DNA of 64,000 nt from Hoplostethus atlanticus (taxonomy: Eukaryota; Chordata; Actinopteri; Trachichthyiformes; Trachichthyidae): the NCBI GenBank assembly GCA_034670405.1, contig JAXDDX010000005.1, positions 5,771,001 through 5,835,000 of the forward strand. Reading direction: 5' to 3'. This document shows, one piece after another, positions 36,060 through 47,008 of this stretch. The notes beneath the pieces were generated by a model, which had not been told where the DNA came from, did not search any database, and saw nothing but the letters and a program-made list of their open reading frames with translations. Each line of letters starts with the position of its first letter. The stretch's first letter is position 1. The position numbers were made by a program, and so were the translations under genes.

Positions 36060-36720
36060 ATGTAGATTGTCGAAGGTGAAAATCAACCTATGCTTACACT
36101 GAAGGTAGGAAATGAACCCTTATTTTTTTGGTTGACACAGGTGCTTCAGTATCATCCATCAACCCTGACAAATCTAAATGCCAGCTGCCTCTTTCCTCTA
36201 AGACTGTCAAAACAATTGCTGCAGGTATTCCAATCATACATCCTGTATTTAAACCCATTAGGCCCTCTCATTGACAATGACAAAAGGGCTCTCATGCCTG
36301 TACATTTGTTAGGGATTTATTGTGCATAGTAAATTGTGTCATCTATTGTACTCCTTATGGAATCTTCTTAGATGCACCTCATGATAAAATGGAAGAGACA
36401 CACCTTTCAATAATGATGAGTAAAATTGGTAATGAGTGTGAGGAAGTGAAACAAAGAATCCTCAGTGCTGTGAGTCCCAGTGGGTCCAACATCCAAACGA
36501 TGTGGGTTGTATACTTGCTGCTGAACCTGTAACAATCACTGTTGACCCTAGTAGACCATTGAATCAGTTGCAGGCATCAAGTCTGTTTTCGTTCTTTTAC
36601 AACAGGGTGTGATAGTATGTGTTGTAAGACCCCGATCCTTCCAAACAAAAAGCCAAGCAAACCAGATTACGGGTTTGTGCAGGATCCAGATTTCCATTAG
36701 TCTCAGTAGCACAAGCCTGC
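36060..36720 (+). pseudogene. Retroviral-type protease region remnant (ERV or LTR retrotransposon)
   Basis: The + strand encodes, across broken frames, an aspartic-protease active-site motif Asp-Thr-Gly-Ala (codons at about 36134-36145). A region downstream (36320-36530 and 36640-36700) is of the kind lying between protease and reverse transcriptase. The frame changes at a T-run just before the motif, and further stops follow, so this is an old inactive copy. No complete gag, pol or env frame is present. ERV versus Ty3-type origin is undecided. Confidence 0.5.
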
Positions 36721-37164
36721 TACCTTGGGGTTGTGACAGATAGAGACAGGTTACCAGGAGGAGTTTACTGGCCGGTGCGGCATTTTATTTTACACACATT
36801 AAATCAGGCCACCATGTAAATCAACATAAATTTAACAATCAGATCTTTAGCTTTTCATCTTAATCTCTCAGGTCGGAGAGCCTGCTGCTAACAAACAGTT
36901 AAATCAGTTCCAGGCAGTGTTGGATGCAGGGAGAACCAGCCTACCGGCCTGATAACTGATAATCCCTGGCATCCAGCCAACGCCTCAAGTCAGCCACCAT
37001 CATCTGCGCCCTTGACCTATGGCTGAAGAGTCAGGTACCAACAAGTGATCCGTGTGCTGGTATCTTTCATGCAGTGGAACCACTGAAAGGGAAAGGGGCA
37101 GAAAGGGAGAGAGAAGTCAGGTGTATTGAATACTGGTTCCCCACAGAGTGCAAACTGAACCCTC

Positions 37165-37473
37165 TCAAACGCCTGCTGACACCTCTCTGTCCACTGGACT
37201 GGATCTGATACACCCTTTCCAGTCGGTCAAGGGAGTCAGTTCCAAGAAGGCCAGAATGAACCTCTGGTAGTAATCAGTAACCAGCCACCTCTTTTTTGGT
37301 CTTGAGTCTGTGTGCAAATTTTTCAATTGTGCCCCTCTGTCATACAGCCAACGTTGACGTTCCTGGTTCTGGAGAAAATTCTCACGTGACAGCCGCCCCA
37401 GTGTGTGGAGTTTTACTTGCAGGTCCATAACGTATTGATTAACGTTTTTGCTTGTGCTAGGACAGTTCCTCAC
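37165..37473 (-). pseudogene. Ty3/gypsy-type integrase C-terminal remnant
   Basis: A 102-codon minus-strand frame contains 'LHTLGRLSRENFLQNQERQR' followed by 'YDRGAQ', which resembles the linker and start of the C-terminal domain in fish Ty3/gypsy integrases. The catalytic core is not seen here, and the frame is joined on its 5' side to an unrelated LINE remnant at about 37480. Confidence 0.6.
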
Positions 37474-37485
37474 AGTTTTCTTTAA

Positions 37486-38262
37486 TTAGGTCCAGAACAC
37501 CACAGGGTCTCCTGCTGAACAGGAACAGGAAATCCTATGGAGTCTGAACCGCCTGCCCGACGGCAGTTGCTCAAACTCCTTGTGGTGGTCATGAGATGAG
37601 TCGAGCAATCTCTTGGTGGCTGTGTTGTGACAGCCCTGGAGGTTCTGATAGACCTGTATGCCAATGGTTTTAGAGGTCATTCTCAGCTTGCGTTTAACCT
37701 TAGCTTTTAACTGTACAGTCACACTGTTGTACCATGCTGAGATACAGTACTGAATGACACTCTGTATAACAGAACTGTAAAACCGGAGCAGTTTCTCCTA
37801 GCTGGCTCCCATAGGACCTCAGTCTGCGCAGAAAATACATTCGCTGCAACACTTTACCACCAAAAAGGTCCACATGAGCAGACCAGCTGAGGGCATGGTC
37901 CATCTGTACCACCTGTAGGACTCCATCTGCCTGGTGGAAGTGTTCTGAATGGTGACAGGTCAAAAAATCACTTCCTCTGCCTTGGTCACATTCAGGGACA
38001 GAGAGTTTACATCACACCACTGCACCAATCTGTTCACACTACCTTCGGCATCAGTGCTGTTCTTGTTATTCAGCAGGGCCAAAAGCACAGTGTCATCAGA
38101 AAGCTTGATGATGTAATGGTTCGCAGATGAGTTGGTGTGTTGGTGATTAGGGGAGAGGAGTGTGTGCTGCTGACCTTTACTGACTGTGTTCTGTCTGTGA
38201 GAAAAGAGTGATACCAGTGAATGATGTGTGGGGTGATGTCCAGCTGTTGCATAGTCATATGC
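37486..38262 (-). pseudogene. LINE reverse-transcriptase C-terminal remnant (Rex1-like)
   Basis: Minus-strand frames in order from 38258 to 37486 carry 'IIHWYHSFLTDRTQSV' (about 38230), an Asp-containing palm-like segment near 38100-38070, 'QRMYFLRRLRSYG' (about 37840), and 'EQLPSGRRFR' (about 37565). This is the order found at the end of the reverse transcriptase in Rex1/Babar-type non-LTR elements. Frameshifts at about 38070 and 37700 break it. Confidence 0.65.
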
Positions 38263-38689
38263 TACACCCCCACCCCCTACATGTTGTTATTACAGGGCCA
38301 GGTCTGGGTCATTTTCACCCAAGACGAAGGGTGACATTTAGATGAAAACTAAGTGGTCTTTGTAAATATGACACAAAAAGATGATTTCACTCCCTGTCAC
38401 ATACTGCCCTCTGTCTCTCCTACTAAAACACAAGACACATTTTCCCACACTACTCCTCACACCAAGAATCCTCCGGGAAACATATAGTGCGACAACTGCT
38501 CATCTCTCGCACTATGTTTACATTAGTCTGCAGTCTAATCTGCAGACTCACAAGCAACATTATTGCCAATGGCTCACATTCACCACAAGGTGGGGGTAGG
38601 AGTCTAACAAAGTGACAAATCTGCAGCAATAAATATGTAAGGGGAGAGACATGTTTTTATGGCGAGCCAAAACTGACTTAAGGATAAAT

Positions 38690-39120
38690 AAAGGAATTAA
38701 TGTATAAATAAATAAATAAAATCAGCTAATCAGTATAAATAAATGAAATAATGCATGAATACACACAGTAATGAATAAATAAATGGACAAAATCTGGTAT
38801 AAATGTATATTTCTGTATTTCTTGTCCTATTTATTTCTTGTCTCATTAATTTATTTCTGTTTATATTTATTTCCCTATTTACTTATTTGTGTATTTATTC
38901 CCCTGAGAATTGAATTCTGTATTTATAAATGTCTCTTCATCTATTTCCTTATAAATGCATTTCCGTATATATTTTTTTCCCTATTTACTTATTTGTGTAT
39001 TTATTCCCCTGAGAATTGAATTCTGTATTTATAAATGTCTCTTTTCATCTATTTCCTTATAAATGCATTTCCGTATATATTCTTTTCCCTATTTATTTAT
39101 TTCTGTATTTCCCTGTCCTT
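38690..39120. repeat. AT-rich tandem repeat with a 106-bp period
   Basis: After an (AAATAAAT)n stretch, the segment starting CCCTATTTACTTATTTGTG at 38873 is repeated at 38979 almost base for base, including 'CCCCTGAGAATTGAATTCTG' and 'TTATAAATGCATTTCCG'. A partial third unit runs from about 39086. Confidence 0.85.
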
Positions 39121-39249
39121 ATGATAATGAGGGGGGCGGTCCATCAGAGCTGGTCATGGTGTTCCCTTACTCCCATTGGAGTAACAGTGTGTAGCTCTAG
39201 GCTAAGCTAGCATGGGTTGCTAGCTAGCCTAGCACGGTGCTAGTGCTTC

Positions 39250-39450
39250 GCTCAGGCAAAACATAGTGGAGAGCAAGCGAGACCAGCAGCGGCGACCAAC
39301 CTGTTCCCGGAGGATGCAGCCGGGAGCAGAACTGGAAGAGCTGTCCAGTCAGGGTTGGAGCTTGTATGCATCCTGGAAGCCTGGGAGCTTTGGTGCTCCG
39401 CGGCTGTCCTGCCGGGACCGAGGTGAGCCTGCTGGGAGAGATTGCGCTGA
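39250..39450 (+). repeat. LTR-like dispersed repeat, copy B (inverted relative to copy A)
   Basis: 'CGGAGGATGCAG', 'GAAGAGCTG', 'AGTCAGGGTTGGAGCT', 'TCCTGGAAGCCTGGGAGC' and 'TTTGGTGCTCCGCGGCTG' match the minus strand of 33340-33460 in order. It lies next to the 21-bp tandem array. Confidence 0.6.
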
Positions 39451-39462
39451 AAAGCAGCCATC

Positions 39463-39690
39463 ACAAAAGCCAATCATAACACCATGAAAGTCAATTGTGA
39501 CGTCACAAAGGCCAATTGTGACATCACAAAGGCCAGTTGTGACATCACAAAAGCCAGTCATAACACCAGGAAAGCCAATCATGTCCCCTCACAAAAGCCA
39601 ATCATAACACCACTGAAGCCAATTGTGACCTCACAAAAGCCAATCGTAACACCATGAAAGCCAATTGTGACATCACAAAGGCCACAAATC
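39463..39690. repeat. Tandem array, ~21-bp unit with CRE-like core
   Basis: About ten imperfect units of the type AAAGGCCAATTGTGACATCAC. One copy reads TGACGTCAC, a cAMP-response-element-like core, and others read TGACATCAC. CCAAT occurs in most units. Unit variants (CATAACACCA versus TGTGACATCA) alternate, suggesting a higher-order pattern. Confidence 0.85.
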
Positions 39691-40240
39691 CCAAATTAAG
39701 GGAATTCTGGTTTTTATACTTGGGTTCAATATCGCACATCCTAAGGTTCTTGTCAAAGAGTTGAAAAGCATTTTTAAATCGGCACTATGGTGACTGAACA
39801 TGTCCACTGGAAGCTTGTTGGCATTTTGTATCAATGCTAGTGAAAACAAATGTGTTCAGCCAGTCAGTATTTACCAAACCTGGCTAGCTTACCCCATTCA
39901 GATGCCGAATGGGGCCATGGGTGCCGATTGTTTCGTCCTCATCGCTCGTAACGTTAGTGGCCATCTTCTGTAGCTTCTCTGACTGTCATATTCTGATAGC
40001 AGGTGTCTATAATCAAAGATCCCTGCTTTCTTGCACAAGGACCAATCAGCATAGGTATGGGCGGGTTCATTTTCAATTGATAGGGATCTGATTGGCTGTT
40101 TTAAGTAACATACAGCCTTGGGGTTATAAATTCAGCCAGTGAACTAATTTAAAGTTTCTAAAGTTCGTTGGACCTGCGATATTTGTAACGAGCACTTTGA
40201 ATGCCTGAATTTTAAATGTAAGTTGTAAAAATTATCTTTT

Positions 40241-40370
40241 TTTTCTCGAAAATGTAATTGACTAAGAGTACAAGTATACAAACTAATAATACTCGAGTAA
40301 AGTACAAATCCCCCAAATAGTACTAGTAATAGTAACAAAGTACAATTACTCAAGTACTTTACATCCCTGC
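40241..40370 (-). repeat. MITE fragment of the 'AAGTACTTGAGTAA' type
   Basis: The minus strand begins CAGGGATGTAAAGTACTTGAG and continues 'TAATTGTACTTTGTTACTATT', 'ACTTTACTCGAGTATTATT', with alternating TACTT words. This is typical of a very common fish hAT-type MITE. The other end is not found. Confidence 0.6.
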
Positions 40371-40429
40371 ACACCAGACGTTGAACACCCGCATTCTTCA
40401 AGAAATCATATTTTCTTAACAACTGCCTC

Positions 40430-41400
40430 TACACAATGAAACCCACTAGGGCGATGATTTTTTTTTTTAAATCCTTCAGGTCTGTCACAAATCACATGTG
40501 CTTTTCCTCTGCATCATGCAAAGGCAACACTGAGGTAAGGCATACAGCAAATGTTTTCAGTTTCTTTTGCCTGTATATTCAATTACATATTTATTTCACT
40601 TCTCTACAAAAGCCACACTAAAGTTTCTATACTGACTCATGGGGAACCCCAATAATGGCTGCATGCCCCACTGATCGAAGCAGACCATAAAAAAATGGCA
40701 TACCAGAGAGTCCCTAGTCTATGTGGAATGGCAAGCTCTGGTGCTAAACAACCGTCTTCTAGCAGACCTGCAACAAATGGGCCTCTTCAAACATACAGGT
40801 AAGCAAGCTGCTGTACAGAACTTTTGAATTTCCTGCAATGTATTACTATTGTCTCTGAAAACAGTTTGTGTGTTTGTGTTTGTGTTGTGACAGTTTGTTG
40901 TCATACACATGTCCCTTGGAGGTTTTCCATAGCGCCCTGTTAAAAGTACATGCCCAAGAGACAGCACTTTTCATACATGGGGATGAGGAAGAGAGGCATG
41001 CTTGTCATTTCAGAACACAATGAAAACATTGTGAACAGAAGCAACCACCAGCAAGTGATTCTTAGGCACCATTGCACCTTCACAGAATTATCTGTAATTG
41101 GGCAGCTTGAAACACTAACTAATTCAACAGCTAGTCCTCCAAGCCCCTGTCATTGACGTTGACATTGTCATTTCCTAAATATAATTTCATAGTTACCATG
41201 ATGCAGCCATTGACATTTTCATCATTGCCCTTTCACAGTTTGACGTGTTTTACTATGCAATTTTCCGTCACAGGTGAACCCACGATAGAAGCAGGTTTAC
41301 TGCCGGAGGTCCAAGCAGTGGGTAGTGAAGATGTACAAGCCTCACACGCACTTCTTCAGGGATCACCTTGTAGACCTTGCCATTTCAAGGCGGTCTGACC
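40430..41400 (+). pseudogene. Fragment of a Kolobok/THAP-type transposase-like protein
   Basis: Three blocks occur in order: 'FRSVTNHMCFSSASCKGNTE' (about 40468-40530), 'LADLQQMGLFKHT' followed by a GTAAGC donor-like site (about 40758-40802), and 'LEVFHSALLK' continuing in another frame as 'PKRQHFSYMGMRKR' and 'HNENIVNR' (about 40917-41040). The order (W/SxTNH, DL..L..KHTG, LE.FHS.LLKY, PKR..FSY.GM, HN.N) resembles a transposase-related protein amplified in fish genomes; my family name rests on memory. At least one frameshift (about 40948) and stops between blocks show it is dead, unless introns explain the gaps. Confidence 0.5.
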
Positions 41401-42572
41401 CGGCAGTCCAATATCAATATGCAACTTCTTCGACCCAGTCCTTCCATACAATATTGCTCCAATATAGCCTCTCTCGGCTCTGTTTTCATCACTTCTCTTT
41501 CACTTTCATATTTCTTGCAGTGAATTATAACATGTTATAACCTCCACCTGCCACCGATCGCATAAACCTGCTTCCCAATAAGCTTTAGAGTTTTGTTCAG
41601 CTTGCTATGCCCATGTGTTAACCATGTCATTATTACTTCCTCTCTCCTATTTCATTTTTCACTATATTAACCTTGTTCTGGAGATGATAGAAATGTCTTC
41701 CCTTCAATTCACTATCCCAGTGTTGTTGCCATTTCTGTGTTGCTTTCCTTCAGACACTTCCTGTTGATTTGCTTAGTGGAACATGTAAATCAATTTCCCT
41801 TCTCTGCAAAACGGGTGTCGACCGCTTTATTGCCTCTCAAACCAACATGAATACCAAGCTGTATGACTCTTGAGTATATTTGGAGGACTTCAAACAAGAG
41901 ATCTCGCTCAAATGAAAGGATCTCATACTCATCAAAACAGAGTATGAATCTGAACATATCAGCACCTTTTCACATTTTTCAGCCTCAAACCACTGAAGAG
42001 CCATTAATACTGCCAACATCTCCACAGTATAGACTCCAAGGAAGTTGGAAGTATGTTTACCCACTTTCCTGCCCTGGAATCACAAATGCAGCTCCTATAA
42101 GCTCCTTCCTCCGGTTCCTTAGATCCATCTTTGTATATTTGTAAATGCTCTCGATACTCTGATTCAACATGATTATAGAAGGCGGATACCAGGTCCATTT
42201 CACCTCTCTGTCTCTTTCTCAACTCCATGTACTCTAGCAAGTACACATCTATCAAAAGAGACGCGAGCAGCCATGGTGCCACCTTAGGGATCACTAACAC
42301 CAAACACTCCCATCTCCTCTACAAGAGTGTTTCCCATCCACCCCAAAATAGATTTCTGAGTCCTTCCATGTTCCCAGTGCTTTTGTAATACTCCCTTGGT
42401 AGGATCAAACTCTTTAGAATATTGTCTGAATAGTATCTGAGTTTTCTCGACAGAAACCTTAAACCCCCAATCATTCATTTTTTCCCAGTATACTGAATAT
42501 TTCTTCCTCTTTTCCATAAAGCTCTGTCATCTGCAAAAATCTTCCTATATCTTGCTGCACTCTGGGAAAATA

Positions 42573-43102
42573 CACTATATGGCCAAAAGTCAGTAGACAC
42601 CCCTACTAATTATTGAGTTCAGGTGTTTTTCAGGGTTTGGGCTTGGCCCCTTAGTTCCAGTGAAGGGTAATCTTAATGCTACAGGATACCAAGACATTTT
42701 AGCCAATTGGGCGCTTCCAACTTTGTGGCAACAGTTTGGGGAAGGCCCTTTGCTGTTCCAGCATGACTGTGCCCCTGTGCATAAAGTGAGGTTCATAAAG
42801 ACATGGTTAGACCAGTTTGGTGTGGAGGAACTCGATTGGCCTGCACAGAGCCCTGACCTCAACCCCATTGAACACCTTTGGGAGGAATCAGAACGCCGAT
42901 TGCGAGCCAGGCCTTCTCGTCCAACATCACTGCCTGACCTCACAAATGCTCTTTTGGCTGAATGGGCACAAATTCCCACAGACACACTCCAAAAGCTTGT
43001 GGAAAGCCTTCCCAGAAGAGTGGCGGCTGTTATGGCCGCAAAGGGGGGCAAGCTCATATAGGTGTGATGATCAGGTGTCCACTGACTTTTGGCCATATAG
43101 TG
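42573..43102 (+). mobile_element. Tc1-like deletion derivative with intact terminal repeats
   Basis: TA dinucleotides (42571-42572 and 43103-43104) flank inverted ends CACTATATGGCCAAAAGTCA..., identical for about 30 bp apart from one base (AGTAGACACC versus AGTGGACACC). The 530-bp element keeps only the C-terminal third of a Tc1 transposase on the + strand. Identical-looking ends and an open frame suggest a relatively recent insertion into the old LINE. Confidence 0.92.
42660..43061 (+). pseudogene. C-terminal part of a Tc1-like transposase
   Basis: A 133-codon open frame contains the second catalytic Asp context 'FQHDCAPVHK' and, about 35 residues on, the catalytic Glu in 'SPDLNPIEHLWEESERR', ending 'RRVAAVMAAKGG'. 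This is the last portion of the DD(34)E domain. The helix-turn-helix DNA-binding region and first catalytic Asp are absent, so it cannot transpose by itself. Ends are suited to mobilisation in trans by a complete relative. Confidence 0.85.
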
Positions 43103-43984
43103 TATATCATTAGTCATAATGGAGAACAGTGAAGGACTGATCACACTGCCTTGACGTGTTCCATTCTTCACTATGTGTTTCTTTGAAAGTACTGCTCCAG
43201 TTCTCACTTGTATGGCATACCATAGGCTTTTTCTACATTAAAAAAACTGCTATCACCGACTCTTTATTGACTTTATTCCTAAAGCTATTTAGCTATCATT
43301 CCTCTCTTTTCTAGATAATACATTATCCTCTCTGCTATCATATGTTTCATAATCTTGCACATATGTAGGTCTATAGCCGGTAAATTTGACTGGATCTTTC
43401 CCTGATTTCTTAATAGGGATCACTATTGCTTCCTTCCAAAACTCTAATCTTCCTTCATCCCACACTTTGTTATATAGACTCAAGACCTTAAGTAATGCCC
43501 CCTCTTTGAAATCTTTTAACATGATATAATCTGGGGAAGTCATTCTGGACTCCTCTAAGGTAAATGGGGCATTAATCAAATCATCCATCTAGCAAACCAG
43601 AATGTTGCCTCTCAGTTCTTTCTCTTCTTCTTCTTCTTCCTTCCTCACAAAGATTACCTGAGCTATGGACCTGAACAAATGTCTTTACCATCATTTCTGC
43701 TTCCTCTTTGTCAGATATCACTATCTCATCCTCACACCGTAATACTGGGTAGTCCCAATCTCTTCTGCTGCCACCCACCCTCTTAATCCTAATCCTGGGA
43801 GTGCTCTTTAATAATCTAATAGCCCTATAACTACTTCTTACTGCTTCACCACCAAGACACTGCCTTCCTCTTCATCCTCCCCCTAGTTTTCGGTTAGGGA
43901 TTGCTTCTGTTGCTGCTGCTATTATTCTGTTGCACAGATTATTATTCCAACTATCCAACCAAGTCAGCCATATCAAATATCCAT

Positions 43985-44270
43985 TTAGAATCAGAATCAG
44001 AATCAGAATCAGAAACTTCTTCAGAAAAATGTATTGCCATACAAGGAATTTGACTTGGTGTTTGGTGCATAACAATAAACATAGCAAGAGAAGAATAAAA
44101 ACAAAACAAGAATAAAAGTACTGTAAAGTACTGTAAAAGGCAAAGGTCAAGAATACAATATAAATTAGAAAAAACACACTAAAATATATGAAAAGATATT
44201 ATAAGAAATAAGAGAATAATAATAATAATAACAATAAAATAAAAAGAATATGTGCCATATATATATATAT
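43985..44270 (+). repeat. Dispersed repeat starting with (AGAATC)n
   Basis: Five AGAATC units (43987-44010) are followed by 'AAACTTCTTCAG', 'TATTGCCATACAAGGAATTTGACTTGGTGTTTGGTGC' and an A/T-rich tail with (AAT)n and (AT)n. This is a widespread fish repeat tail, probably the 3' end of a LINE, inserted in the older LINE. Confidence 0.55.
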
Positions 44271-45699
44271 ATGTATGTACCCACTCCATCTCCTGAAACT
44301 CTACTTTTGGATAGTGATCACTCCCTATAGTTGATTCAGCACACAGCTACCAATCACTAATACTAGCTATAGTACTTGACACCAGTGTCAGATCAAGGAC
44401 AGACTCGTTTCCTGAATGTCTATTTTGGTCCCTCTTCCATCATTTAGACACACCAGCTTTCGTCAAACAGCTCTTCAATTACCTGACCGTTTCTATCTGT
44501 TTGTCTTCCTCCCCAAAGAGAACTGTGGGCATTGAAACCTCCACACCACACTACTCTGCGTCTGTCCTGACCCTTAACTCTCTGTATTTTATCCGACTAG
44601 GTTTTTACAAGGATTGTTATAGTTAATTGTCACCACTTCTCCTTCTCTAAACCACAACTGTACTACAACACTTTTCCCAAGCACTCCGTATGATATACCT
44701 CGTCTTATAAAAGTGGCACATCCTCCTCCTCCCTCTTCATTCCTGTCCTGACGAACTACTACATATGCTTGCATAAAAAAAAATCTATCCGGTTTAGTCA
44801 CATTCCGTCACTGAAATACTTGAACTCCTGCCCATTAGCTATGAGGCTTTGAGCGTTCCAGTGCAAAAGGACTACCATGATTAAAATCCTATCCACCCAC
44901 ACTGTCTCTTTCTTTGATTGCTCAAGGTTTCCTTGCCCAGGTCACTTCCATCCCACCCCCTACTACTTCTCTCTGTTCAACCACCTGTAATGCTGTTCTG
45001 CATAAGAGATTCTGTTTTGCAACTCAGTCTGTTGTACTATCTCATGCTTCATCTTTGGGCATTCATCCACACCTTGCACATCTCATTTTCTCTTTAGAAT
45101 ACTAATATACTAAAGTACTTTCTTTTGGTAACACCTCTCCACCTCTCCTCCTTCTTCTCCACCAGGACAGTTTCACTCTCTTTCCTTTCAACTCCCTTTT
45201 GTCCATTTCCATTTTAACACTCAGAGGGATCACTCCTCTACACCATCTGGCCTTCGTAACCCCTACCCTCACATTTTAATACCTTAATCTTTGCAACCTC
45301 TTTCAGTTCCGGCACTTGAATCATCTGAGCGTCATCAATACAGCCCATTAATGAATTCTCATCTCTTTGATCTCTCCAACTTGATTATTAAGTGCTTTAA
45401 TTAACCTTACTGGATGAATTTTACCTACACCACCCTCCTCAGTGAACCTTATCATGACTAATAATATGTCTTTATGGCACCTGCTCCTCTAATTCGCTCT
45501 CTTCATTTTCCAGCTCACTTGAACTACCTCCTTCCATTCTAACCCTTTTCAACCCTTCCCTTTTCTTGCCCTCCTTTTCTCCTCCTCCACCTTCTCCCTC
45601 TCCATTTCCACTGATCTCCATTCCTTATATTTATTTTGCTTTTCTCTGTGACTTTCCCCTCACCTTCCCCATACTCTAATCTCTATGATAGGACCCTAC

Positions 45700-46511
45700 C
45701 TAACAAAACAAGGGTACCATTCCGAGCCTGTACAGGCCAAATTCTCTACAATGATTCACAGTCTCCACAGTCCAGGTCATACAAAAAACAAAATCCAACT
45801 TCCTCTTTCTCTTCCGCCAACACTAACCACATTATAAACCTTCATTACTGTAAAGAACATAAATTAAAATAGCTGACACATTTATTATATCTCTGACATA
45901 ATAAAACATCAATGGGGATCTGCTGATCTCTAAACACCTGTGAGGAGCCCTTAATTCAATAGAATCACTCTGTATAGTTTTTTATTACTTGTCATTTGAA
46001 TGCAAATGTTTTTTTCATAAGTGGTTTTGCTATAAAGTTTGTTAAAACGTATGAATGACGGAATGATGACATTTTTGCACAGAGTTGATAGGTGAGGAGT
46101 CGGGCAGCACCGGTGTGCAATTTAAGTCACCAATTCTCGGACAATTATTTCCTTAAAAACAGAGCAAAACATTGACACCAATAGGGGGATAATGTCAAAG
46201 AAACCTGGCAACAAGGAGCCCCTGGAAAATTGGGTGCATATGTTTTAATACACAAGCCAAACCGAATGGGTGGTTATTTATCTTATGCATAAAGGATCGT
46301 TCAATAATATATAAACTCCTCCCGCTCGGGCTGCCCTGACTTCAAAACATGCTAACCATAGAACATCCAGGAAGTAACAAACCTTGAGCAAAACAAAGTG
46401 GAGCGCAATCGTTGAACTAAAATTGTCAGGGCCAGCGTCCGCAGTCGACGAGCGAACTATATTTTTAAAAACAGAATTAAGCTAATTAGCTGTTGTTCCA
46501 TAATTTTAACG
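45700..46511. promoter_or_regulatory. Upstream region and probable promoter/5' UTR of pttg1ip
   Basis: No repeat is recognised from about 45900 to the start codon. The last 170 bp have several CG dinucleotides and an ETS-type word CCAGGAAGT (about 46366-46374). There is no TATA box at a fixed distance that I can support, so the transcription start is not placed. Confidence 0.35.
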
Positions 46512-46629
46512 ATGGATAAATTGACTACGGAGAGACAAAGAGTGGTCATTTCGGCGTTTGTTGCTGTCGTCGTACTGTATAGCTTCATTAGCCAGGCGGA
46601 ATGCCAAGCCACACCACCACCACCGACGC
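46512..46629 (+). CDS. pttg1ip: pttg1ip coding exon 1 (signal peptide)
   Basis: The start codon at 46512 opens a 39-residue segment with a basic N-terminus and hydrophobic core (VVISAFVAVVVLYSFIS), typical of a cleavable signal peptide. The donor is C|GTAAGA, leaving phase 1. No in-frame ATG farther upstream makes a better start. Confidence 0.9.
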
Positions 46630-46961
46630 GTAAGATAACATTATATTTGTTTAAAAAAAAGCAAAATGTATCAACAGAACCGTACAGACTACCTGAGTAG
46701 TGGCTTTATTTACAAACAAATATCTTACCCTCTGTTTAAACTTTTTACTGTGTGTGTAAGATAATGTACACCTGGCGCAAGTAACATTATTACTAGTTTA
46801 TTAACTTCCTAGTACTAGATAAGTAACGTTAGTATTATTTAAATGCGTCACCGCTGGATATCAACAGTTGAACCGCAGCTGACCCCAGTCATCACGACTT
46901 TATTGTCAGTCAGGCTAGCAACTCTTTGAGGAGCTAAATGTCTGTTTATGTCTCTTTTCAG

Positions 46962-47008
46962 CCTGCGCTGCCCACTTAGAGTGCGATTCGTGTGTCCGAA
47001 ACGCCCAG
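46962..47008 (+). CDS. pttg1ip: pttg1ip coding exon 2 (first PSI cysteines)
   Basis: Acceptor TCTCTTTTCAG, donor CAG|GTAAGG. The split codon makes Pro40, then 'CAAHLECDSCVRNAQ', supplying the first three cysteines of the PSI-like domain. A 47-bp micro-size exon, ending in phase 0. Confidence 0.9.

Larger units (their letters stand above)
41830..45700 (-). pseudogene. Old I/Nimb-like LINE with ORF1, endonuclease, RT and RNase H remnants
   Basis: Reading 5' to 3' on the minus strand: an acidic/charged ORF1-like region (about 45700-45200) ends with a Cys-containing segment and 'NRISYAE' (about 45000); an apurinic endonuclease piece 'GGGGCATFIRRGISYGVLG' (about 44740); RT blocks 'WKEAIVIPIKKSGKDP' (about 43440), 'GTRQGSVISPSLFSIM' (about 43150) and 'WGFKVSVEKTQILF' (about 42470); and an RNase H domain with 'IYKDGSKEPEEG' (about 42130) and 'VEMLAVLMALQWFE..DS' (about 42030-41950). 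RNase H downstream of RT points to the I supergroup. Many stops and shifts show it is ancient. It is interrupted by a Tc1 insertion (42573-43102) and probably by the repeat at 43985-44270. Confidence 0.75.
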
